From positions 1 to 17,943 of the forward strand of contig JAFYQC010000273.1 in the NCBI GenBank assembly GCA_017547265.1: a DNA stretch of 17,943 nt, written 5' to 3'. Source of the DNA: Kiritimatiellia bacterium (GTDB lineage: Bacteria > Verrucomicrobiota > Kiritimatiellia > RFP12 > UBA1067). The notes under the pieces are model-generated. The model did no database searches. It was not told where the DNA came from and saw only the letters and a program-made list of their open reading frames with translations. Of the stretch, positions 12,668 through 17,943 are shown piece by piece; positions within the stretch are counted from its first letter, which is position 1; each line of letters starts with the position of its first letter. The translations under genes were made by a program, and so were the position numbers.

Positions 12668-14775
12668 TATCTCCTCCAAGTTGTTTTCCACGTCTGCGTC
12701 GGGCGCGAACGATAGCCGCCACCACCACCATATCCGCCGCGGCCGGAGGAACCGTAGCCGCCATATCCCCCGCGGCCCGACGAGCCATAGCCACCGCCAT
12801 AGTCGTAGCTCATCAGGCGACGCATCTCAACGAGATCAGTCGGTATCTCCTTGATGAACAAGCTCGGTTCGACAGGGAACATTCCGCCATCGGGCATCTT
12901 CCGCATCATCGGCGAGCCAAGCCACAGGCGGTCCTTCGCCCGCGTCACCACGACATAGAAAAGACGCCGCTCTTCGGAAAGCCGCCCTTCCTCGCTCGCC
13001 TTCGGGCTCGGGAACATTCCCTCGGAACACCACGGCACGAACACGACCGGCCACTCCATTCCCTTCGCCTGGTGAATCGTCGAAAGCGTCATCTTGTCGG
13101 AATCGGGCTCGTTTCTCCGCGCATCGAGGTTCGTCAAAAGCGCGACATCCGCGAGGAACGATTCAAGCCGATGCCGTCCCGGATTCTCCTCGTCTTCATC
13201 GTCGCCATATTCCCCGCCCGCAATCTGCGCCGCGAGTTCCTTGATGTCGTCGAGACGGTCGTTCGCTTCCTGATCCTCCCATTCAAGATGAAGGTGGTCT
13301 TCATAGAAGAAGTCGACGAAATCCTCGATAAGCTCGCCTATCTCGTCGTCCTTGAGATGGCCCTCCGCGTATGAGAAGCACTTCGCAAGCGCAGGCCAAA
13401 GCGGCTTCGCCTTTGCGCCGAGCATCCCGCCAAGCGCATCGCAGTCCTCGCGGCGCTTTGGGTCGAACGAACGCGCAAGCTTCTCCCAGTACTTGCGGGC
13501 GCTCGCCTCGCCAATGCCGGGGAGAAGCGAGACGAACCTAAGGAACGAAAGCTCGTCGCCTGGGTTCACGAGAAGGCGCAAGTAGGCAAGCACGTCCTTG
13601 ACATGTATCTGCTCGAAGACGCCGACGCCCGACGTTATGCGGAACGGAACCTTCGCGCGTGCGAGCGACATCTGCACGTCGATCGACTGGTAGTGGCTGC
13701 GGTAGAGAACGGCCATGTCGCTCCAGCGGTAGCCGAGGTCGCGATACTCGCGCACCTTGCGGAGAATCTCGTCCGCCTGAGCGCGCCCGTCGTAAAGCTT
13801 GCAGATGCACGGCTTCTCGCCCTGGCCGCTTCTCGCGGGGCGCAGCGTCTTTTCGAACTGGTTGGGCGCATCGCGCATCACGACGTTTGCAACATCGAGG
13901 ACGCCGGGAACGGAACGGTAGTTGCGCTCGAGCTTCACGACGCGGCACCCTTCCCAGCGCTTCGGGAACTCCATGATGTTCTCAATCTGCGCGCCGCGCC
14001 AGGTGTAGATGCACTGGAAATCGTCGCCAACGGCCATGATGTTGCGGTGGCGCTCAGCGAGGATGTCGGTAAACTCCGCCTGAAGTCCGTTCGTGTCCTG
14101 GTATTCGTCGACGAGAATGTAGAGGAAATGCTCCTGCAGCATCTCGCGTATCCTGTCCTGCGTCTTGAGGAGCTTGAGACCGTTTTCAAGAAGGTCGTCG
14201 AAGTCCATCGAGTTGAGCTCGAGCTTTCGCGCGGCGTACTTCTCGGCGACCTTCGCGATTTCCTCCGGGTCGACGCCTGCGGTCTTCGTCTGCCACCTCG
14301 CGGCGATCATCTCGATCGGCTTCGACTCGTTCGCCGCCTCGGAAATCATCTTCGCGACAACTTCCTTTTTCGGGAAGTCCTTCGGGTTCTTGGCGACGGT
14401 CTTGATGATCTCGCCGACGAGTTTCTTCTGGTCGTCCTCGTCGAGAATCTGGAAGCCGCTCGAATAGCCGATGGAGCTGCCATAGCGCCTGAGAAGCCGC
14501 GCGCATATCGAATGGAAAGTTCCGGACCATATCGACGCGACTTCATCGCCAACGAGCTTCTCGGCACGCTCGCGCATCTCGCGCGCGGCGCGGTTTGTAA
14601 AGGTAAGAAGGAGTATGCGATCGGCGGGAACGCCCTGCTCTATGAGAAACGCGACGCGGTGGACGAGCGTACGCGTCTTGCCAGTTCCTGCAGCCGCGAG
14701 AACGAGGAGAGGCCCTTCGCCCGCCGTAGCCGCCGCGCACTGCTCTGGATTAAGCAATTTCGAGAAATCTGTCAT
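12667..14775 (-). CDS. UvrD/Rep-type superfamily 1 DNA helicase with Gly/Arg-rich C-terminal tail
   Basis: 702 aa. SF1A motifs appear in order: Q-motif region 'LLNPEQ', Walker A 'AAAGTGKT' (27-34), motif Ia 'TFTNRAAREMRER', motif II 'VDEYQDTN', motif III 'VGDDFQCIYTWRGA', motif IV 'NYRS', motif V 'LSTIHQAKGMEWPVVFVP' and motif VI 'EERRLFYVVVTRAKDRL'. Such helicases unwind DNA 3' to 5' in repair and replication restart. The gene cannot be assigned to uvrD, rep or pcrA with certainty. The tail ends in two tandem copies of YGSSGRGGYGG plus more glycines and a basic end, unlike the usual Tudor-like tail. ATG 14775 is chosen over the longer frame to 15003: homology starts there and an extended -10 box lies 7 nt upstream. 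Confidence 0.93.
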   Translation of the reverse strand: MTDFSKLLNPEQCAAATAGEGPLLVLAAAGTGKTRTLVHRVAFLIEQGVPADRILLLTFTNRAAREMRERAEKLVGDEVASIWSGTFHSICARLLRRYGSSIGYSSGFQILDEDDQKKLVGEIIKTVAKNPKDFPKKEVVAKMISEAANESKPIEMIAARWQTKTAGVDPEEIAKVAEKYAARKLELNSMDFDDLLENGLKLLKTQDRIREMLQEHFLYILVDEYQDTNGLQAEFTDILAERHRNIMAVGDDFQCIYTWRGAQIENIMEFPKRWEGCRVVKLERNYRSVPGVLDVANVVMRDAPNQFEKTLRPARSGQGEKPCICKLYDGRAQADEILRKVREYRDLGYRWSDMAVLYRSHYQSIDVQMSLARAKVPFRITSGVGVFEQIHVKDVLAYLRLLVNPGDELSFLRFVSLLPGIGEASARKYWEKLARSFDPKRREDCDALGGMLGAKAKPLWPALAKCFSYAEGHLKDDEIGELIEDFVDFFYEDHLHLEWEDQEANDRLDDIKELAAQIAGGEYGDDEDEENPGRHRLESFLADVALLTNLDARRNEPDSDKMTLSTIHQAKGMEWPVVFVPWCSEGMFPSPKASEEGRLSEERRLFYVVVTRAKDRLWLGSPMMRKMPDGGMFPVEPSLFIKEIPTDLVEMRRLMSYDYGGGYGSSGRGGYGGYGSSGRGGYGGGGGYRSRPTQTWKTTWRR
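12724..12789 (-). repeat. 33-nt tandem repeat encoding the helicase RGG tail
   Basis: Two adjacent 11-codon units (12757-12789 and 12724-12756) both encode YGSSGRGGYGG. Seven of the eleven codons differ, all synonymously (for example TAT/TAC, TCG/TCC, GGC/GGT). Identical peptide with diverged codons argues for selection on the peptide rather than a recent slippage duplication. Confidence 0.75.
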
Positions 14776-14782
14776 CCTCAAT

Positions 14783-14791
14783 ATTATACCA
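14783..14791 (-). promoter_or_regulatory. Helicase extended -10 promoter (leaderless)
   Basis: TGG-TATAAT on the minus strand; the hexamer ends 7 nt before the ATG at 14775. A GAGG directly abuts the ATG, too close to act as a Shine-Dalgarno. A second possible promoter, TTGTCA-16-TATAAA, lies further upstream and would give a leader of about 25 nt. The rest of the 187-bp gap to the upstream operon holds a small CTGGC/GCCAG hairpin (14918-14933) but no T-run and nothing else recognised. Confidence 0.55.
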
Positions 14792-14962
14792 TAACACGGT
14801 TTATAGCCCCCGCTCTTGTATTGACAATTTGAAACTCCGAAGGTTGGTGAAATGTGCTCCACGCAAGCTCGCCCTCGGCCGCAACAGGCGTCATCTCGAC
14901 TGTGCGGTGCGGGACGGCTGGCTGCGAGGCCAGAAGAAGTATTGCGAGCAAGAACACAGGAT

Positions 14963-15622
14963 CTATTCGTCAATTTCAAGAGGAGGAGTGCACTCGATTT
15001 CACAGTTTGGTGTCATGCCGACATCGTCTAACGGCACATCGTTACTGTCGATCTCAATGCAATCAAGCTGTCGCAGCACTGCGTCGCCTTCGCCTCTCTT
15101 ATCAATCGTCATAATCGTCGGGCAATCAAACTTAATCTGCTCCTGCAACTTCCCGTCCTTGTCGAAAATTAGCCAAGACCCCACCGCGTATTCATTACTA
15201 AGTGCCCAATACCATTGCGGCTGTTGATTCTTCTGCAGCATCACAAAGAACCCCGACGGATGCTTGACATAAGTAAACGGCGAGCCGTCTTCATTATACT
15301 CAACACGAACTTTCCCATTCGTTGTAACCAACTCAGCAACAGACAGGATGTTTGTGCCGCAGCTGCCATACTCTAGGAACAACCTCTCGCTGCCATCCCC
15401 GTCAATGTCCACTGCAAGCCAGACTGCATTCGTGGCCGAATCGGTCTGGACGGCCTTGTATTTCGACAACGCCAATGACATCGGGATCTGAAACCGCCGA
15501 GCCTGCGAGACCGCCTCCTCCACGTTGCTTTTGACGTTCGCCAAATCGCAATCAAGATTCTTCCGCGACTCACTACACGCCAGCACAAACCAAAGCGACA
15601 AGAATAATGCAATTCGTTTCAT
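14963..15622 (-). CDS. Putative lipoprotein of unknown function with a DxDxDG motif
   Basis: 219 aa, not recognised as any named family. Residues 1-16 are a lipoprotein signal (MKRIALFLSLWFVLAC) with the acylated Cys at 16, so it is probably membrane-anchored outside the cytoplasm. At 72-77 'D-I-D-G-D-G' followed by 'SERLFLEYG' is the calcium-loop-like 'DxDxDG...ELF' pattern common in secreted proteins. A later segment, 'VRVEYNEDGSPFTYVK', resembles 'LTFTYDAEGSLSYVR' in the first gene of the operon, so the two may share a small beta-rich motif. Its ATG overlaps the upstream stop codon (ATGA, 4 nt), implying translational coupling. It is the last gene of a three-gene operon with lower GC than the flanking housekeeping genes. 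Confidence 0.7.
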   Translation of the reverse strand: MKRIALFLSLWFVLACSESRKNLDCDLANVKSNVEEAVSQARRFQIPMSLALSKYKAVQTDSATNAVWLAVDIDGDGSERLFLEYGSCGTNILSVAELVTTNGKVRVEYNEDGSPFTYVKHPSGFFVMLQKNQQPQWYWALSNEYAVGSWLIFDKDGKLQEQIKFDCPTIMTIDKRGEGDAVLRQLDCIEIDSNDVPLDDVGMTPNCEIECTPPLEIDE

Positions 15623-16797
15623 TTCCCAGGCGTAGGCTTAGAGTTCAGCGTCTCGACAAATGCCCTCAGCGTTCCCGTCGTGTCCAACTCAACGTATCGG
15701 GCGAACATTTCCTCAACCTCCGAAATGAACGCCTGCGCCTTCTCCATATCAGAGGACTTCTGTAGCACACCATCTTTAATGGTATGATAGGAAGTATTCA
15801 CCCCATCTTTGAAAAGGCAAAGATTGCGGAGGTCTCCAGCATCTCCATATTCATAATAGCCGCCTGTCGATTTCTGGCAATCGCGAGAATAAATCAACGA
15901 CGGGTTTCCGCTTACACCTTCATACCACCACATCCGGCATTTGAGTCCGTCCCCAACTCGCGCTACCGCGACGATTCGCGCATCACGCGTCTCCCGTGCG
16001 CAGAAGAGGACACAGACATATTGTCCCTTGCTCTCTTCAACCCTGCGAAGCATCTGGGCAGCAGACTTAAGGTCCAACTCAAGAAGGCGGTTCCTGGCTC
16101 CTTCGCTTATAGTATATGCGCCGCCCACCTGCACTGTGGCTACAACGGCGTTTGTCGCGCCCTCTTTCACTACACCTTTCATCGCCTGGGCAGTAGGATT
16201 GTCCAGCGCCGCCTTGTAAAACTCAACCGCCTCTTTGCAAAACAGTCGCTGAATATTTTCAATACTACGGTCAAGCTTGGGAGCCGTCTTGACCTCCGGC
16301 GCATGGAACGGAAGTCCGAAATGAAACTTCGTGCGGGCCGAGACATCGTATGCCTCACCGTCTGCATTAACTACAAATGCGTAGTCTTCGAAAACTTGAT
16401 ATCGCACAGCACGATTTCCCTCTATTAGCAATTGCCGACTAGAATCCTTGAACTCCACAGGCAGTGAGACTCCATTCAATTCTGCCACCCCGTTTGTAAA
16501 CGTCAATACCCAACCGACTCCTCCCACATGCTGCGTGAATAGAACTCTCTCGCCACGAGTAACAACATAACGCTCACCAGGTTGAATCTTACGATACTCT
16601 TTGCTCTTACTCGTATGGACATATGCATGCTGACATGCCGATGAAGCATATTGCGCGATATAACAATCGTTCGTTGAATCGAATTCCAACTGCGATATCC
16701 AACCTGCAAAATACTTATTAATTGATTGCGGCGGCTCCTCGGCAAAGACAGCCGAGACAGCCAACAATATAACCACTGCAAAAATATTACACTCCAT
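15619..16797 (-). CDS. Secreted protein of unknown function
   Basis: 392 aa, not recognised. Residues 1-19 form a Sec signal peptide (MECNIFAVVILLAVSAVFA, cleavage before EE). The mature part has an aromatic beta-rich first half ('HVGGVGWVLTFTNGVAELNGVSLPVEF') and a helical second half with Leu/Arg/Glu-rich segments around 'ARNRLLELDLKSAAQMLRRVEE', with no catalytic motif I can name. An in-frame ATG lies 12 codons upstream at 16833, inside a repeated 16-mer. ATG 16797 is preferred because AGGAG lies 7 nt before it and the signal peptide begins there. It overlaps the lipoprotein gene by 4 nt and follows the 311-aa secreted-protein gene by 45 nt, so the three are likely cotranscribed. Confidence 0.7.
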   Translation of the reverse strand: MECNIFAVVILLAVSAVFAEEPPQSINKYFAGWISQLEFDSTNDCYIAQYASSACQHAYVHTSKSKEYRKIQPGERYVVTRGERVLFTQHVGGVGWVLTFTNGVAELNGVSLPVEFKDSSRQLLIEGNRAVRYQVFEDYAFVVNADGEAYDVSARTKFHFGLPFHAPEVKTAPKLDRSIENIQRLFCKEAVEFYKAALDNPTAQAMKGVVKEGATNAVVATVQVGGAYTISEGARNRLLELDLKSAAQMLRRVEESKGQYVCVLFCARETRDARIVAVARVGDGLKCRMWWYEGVSGNPSLIYSRDCQKSTGGYYEYGDAGDLRNLCLFKDGVNTSYHTIKDGVLQKSSDMEKAQAFISEVEEMFARYVELDTTGTLRAFVETLNSKPTPGK

Positions 16798-16816
16798 GAT
16801 TCGGCTCCTACTTTTT

Positions 16817-16832
16817 CGGGGCAACAGGGTCA
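16817..16832 (-). repeat. 16-bp dispersed repeat, copy 1
   Basis: CGGGGCAACAGGGTCA, identical to 17783-17798. It lies in the gap between two secreted-protein genes, 19 nt before the ATG of the downstream one. In that orientation the sequence reads TGACCCTGTTGCCCCG. Confidence 0.7.
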
Positions 16833-16842
16833 TCTTGCGCGT

Positions 16843-17778
16843 TTACTCTTTCACTTCCGATGGCGGACTTATAGCCGCTGAAAGCTTTTGGCGCTGATCT
16901 TTTGCTCTTGTTGCCTTCCGATCAAACAAAAGCCCATCAAGGTAATAGAATTTATCAAATTCGCTTTTTAAACCAAACTTCTCTTCAATGAGCTGCCTCT
17001 GGTCTTTTGCGAAATAGTAGATGTCGTCATTTCGGACATCAATCACGAAATAGTATTCGACTTCGTCCTTAAGAGGATGCACTCGTTTCACTCCCGCCTT
17101 CTCGAGCTCTGGGCTCAACTTATCGCCAGTCCTTGCAGCGCAATCTCCCAAAAGCCAAGGATATTTACCCGCCACCTTCAGAGCGCCTTCAATCAACACT
17201 TTTTCGTTCTTTGCCAATCTTTGGACCGGAAGTCCAGCATCCACACCGAGCTCCGTCCACTTGTACGGCCCTATCTCAACCGACATGCCCGGACTAGGTA
17301 CGCACTCAATGTTGAGAATGCTCGGCTTGACGTTCTTGGGCGGATGAATCTCGGTTCCATCGCTTGTAAAATACCGCTCCCCGGAAAACGGACAACCGGC
17401 CTTCCGATGCATCACGACGCGATCGACATTCTTCCCAGTCATCTCTTGCTCTGAAAACAAGGTCATGACAGAATCTTTTGTTTTCGGATCCGTAATCAAC
17501 CCCGAGCACACTTTCCCGCCGCGATACTCATAACACTCAAAACCCCCGTCTTTTCCAAACAGCCGAACATACGAAAGCGAGCCCTCGGCATCATAGGTAA
17601 ATGTCAGCCGCCCGCGCTCATCATCCAAAGAGATGACTCGCTCATTCCAATTCGTCAGCACATTTGTCCTCGGGAGTTCAGCAAACAGACGCTGATAACT
17701 CGCCGCCTCCTTGCGGTTTGACTCCGCAAGTACGAACATGCCCCAAAGGCAACCACAAATCAGAAATAAATATCTCAT
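16843..17778 (-). CDS. Secreted protein of unknown function, first gene of the operon
   Basis: 311 aa, not recognised. Residues 1-18 look like a Sec signal peptide (MRYLFLICGCLWGMFVLA, cleavage before ES). Near residue 58 'GRLTFTYDAEGSLSYVRLFG' resembles a single YD-repeat-like strand pair (Y-D-x-x-G-x-L), and a related stretch occurs in the lipoprotein that ends the operon. The C-terminal third is rich in Lys, Asp and Tyr with 'EVEYYFVIDVRNDDIYYFAKDQRQ'. No enzyme motif is evident. A TTG at 17790 would extend it by four residues; the ATG at 17778 directly before the hydrophobic signal is preferred, though no Shine-Dalgarno is visible. The repeated 16-mer lies 4 nt upstream of the ATG. Confidence 0.65.
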   Translation of the reverse strand: MRYLFLICGCLWGMFVLAESNRKEAASYQRLFAELPRTNVLTNWNERVISLDDERGRLTFTYDAEGSLSYVRLFGKDGGFECYEYRGGKVCSGLITDPKTKDSVMTLFSEQEMTGKNVDRVVMHRKAGCPFSGERYFTSDGTEIHPPKNVKPSILNIECVPSPGMSVEIGPYKWTELGVDAGLPVQRLAKNEKVLIEGALKVAGKYPWLLGDCAARTGDKLSPELEKAGVKRVHPLKDEVEYYFVIDVRNDDIYYFAKDQRQLIEEKFGLKSEFDKFYYLDGLLFDRKATRAKDQRQKLSAAISPPSEVKE

Positions 17779-17782
17779 TCCA

Positions 17783-17803
17783 CGGGGCAACAGGGTCAGA
17801 CCC
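17783..17803. repeat. 16-bp dispersed repeat, copy 2, running into a GGGTC/GACCC palindrome
   Basis: CGGGGCAACAGGGTCA at 17783-17798 matches 16817-16832 exactly. Here it overlaps the perfect palindrome GGGTC-A-GACCC (17793-17803). It is 4 nt upstream of the secreted-protein ATG on the minus strand. Short GGGTCAGACCC palindromes of this style recur in many bacterial genomes, some next to REP-associated transposases; whether that holds here cannot be told from the window. Confidence 0.6.
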
Positions 17804-17806
17804 GCA

Positions 17807-17883
17807 GTTTGCCATAATAACGGACACTCTCAACAAAGGCGGGCAAGGCTTCGGACGACCCCGTTTGCCAAATACTGGACACT
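17807..17883. repeat. Pair of about 21-bp direct repeats upstream of the right-edge gene
   Basis: 17807-17828 (GTTTGCCATAATAACGGACACT) is echoed at 17863-17883 with a 1-nt shorter, slightly changed centre; both begin GTTTGCCA and end GGACACT. Read on the other strand they begin AGTGTCC. Repeated blocks of this kind at a gene-proximal end are seen in several insertion-sequence families, where the transposase binds them. This could be the left end of an element whose body lies outside the window. Confidence 0.45.
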
Positions 17884-17909
17884 ATGCGTAAAATGGAGGC
17901 ATGGGAAAC

Positions 17910-17943
17910 ATGTCACGAATGGCGACAAGCGAGTACATAGGCA
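17910..17943 (+). CDS. Start of an unidentified plus-strand gene, possibly a mobile-element protein; truncated by the window edge
   Basis: Three in-frame ATGs occur at 17901, 17910 and 17919, giving MSRMATSEYIG from the middle one. GGAGG at 17895-17899 lies 10 nt before 17910, 1 nt before 17901 and 19 nt before 17919, so 17910 is favoured. Only 11 codons are visible, too few for identification. The direct repeats just upstream and the opposite orientation to all neighbouring genes make a transposase or integrase plausible, but this is a guess. Confidence 0.4.
   Translation, partial: MSRMATSEYIG

Noticed and set aside
10996..14832. Long plus-strand frames antisense to glnS (10996-11862) and to the helicase (13603-14832).
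   Set aside because: They mirror well-supported genes, have low-complexity Arg/Leu/Ala/Asp composition without domains, and are expected in GC-rich DNA.
14776..15003. 76-codon N-terminal extension of the helicase frame.
   Set aside because: No helicase homology, unusual Cys/Arg/Ser composition, and it would run across the promoter boxes at 14783-14791 and into the neighbouring lipoprotein gene.

Overview
The window reads as a chromosomal segment of a GC-rich bacterium, most plausibly from the PVC superphylum (Kiritimatiellota / Lentisphaerota / Verrucomicrobiota type). That placement is an inference. It rests on a GntR-type regulator fused to a periplasmic-binding-protein-like domain beside a secreted family 2 glycoside hydrolase, on a hisG-(AURKAIP1/COX24 mini-protein)-mutS cluster, and on a glnS gene for glutaminyl-tRNA synthetase. 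No rRNA, tRNA or CRISPR array was found. All genes but two lie on the minus strand; the exceptions are the MATE gene at 1763-3127 and the partial gene at the right edge.

Layout, left to right. 1-438 is the N-terminal part of a secreted GH2 beta-galactosidase-like enzyme. Behind it (605-1717) is a GntR/PBP1-like regulator with a palindromic candidate operator between the two. The regulator shares a 45-bp divergent promoter region with a MATE efflux gene (1763-3127). A second, convergent MATE gene (3201-4529) follows. Next is a HipB/HipA-type toxin-antitoxin pair (6220 down to 4556) with an extended -10 promoter and two similar candidate operator sites. 6363-9795 holds hisG, a 29-codon ribosomal mini-protein gene, a strong hairpin terminator, and mutS. 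9796-10101 has no gene but carries the hisG promoter and a 190-nt element closed by 27-nt inverted-repeat arms. Then come glnS (interrupted in frame by a 54-bp palindromic element), a Nif3/DUF34 metal protein, and a UvrD/Rep-type helicase with an RGG-rich tail. From 14963 to 17778 there is a three-gene operon of unrecognised secreted or lipid-anchored proteins with visibly lower GC. The right edge has short repeats and the first codons of another gene, possibly of a mobile element.

Two themes cut across the window. First, seven promoters share a TGn-TATA(A/C)T extended -10 box. In five of them (the regulator, both MATE genes, glnS, helicase) the box ends only 6-8 nt before the ATG and no usable Shine-Dalgarno is present, so these mRNAs are probably leaderless. 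Genes with normal leaders (hisG, the mini-protein, hipA, the 16797 gene) do carry Shine-Dalgarno sequences. Second, short palindromic or repeated elements recur: inside the glnS coding sequence, at the glnS 3' end, and twice in front of the secreted-protein genes.

The best candidates for something undescribed are the in-frame palindrome in glnS, the structured element between glnS and hisG, and the leaderless promoter architecture.
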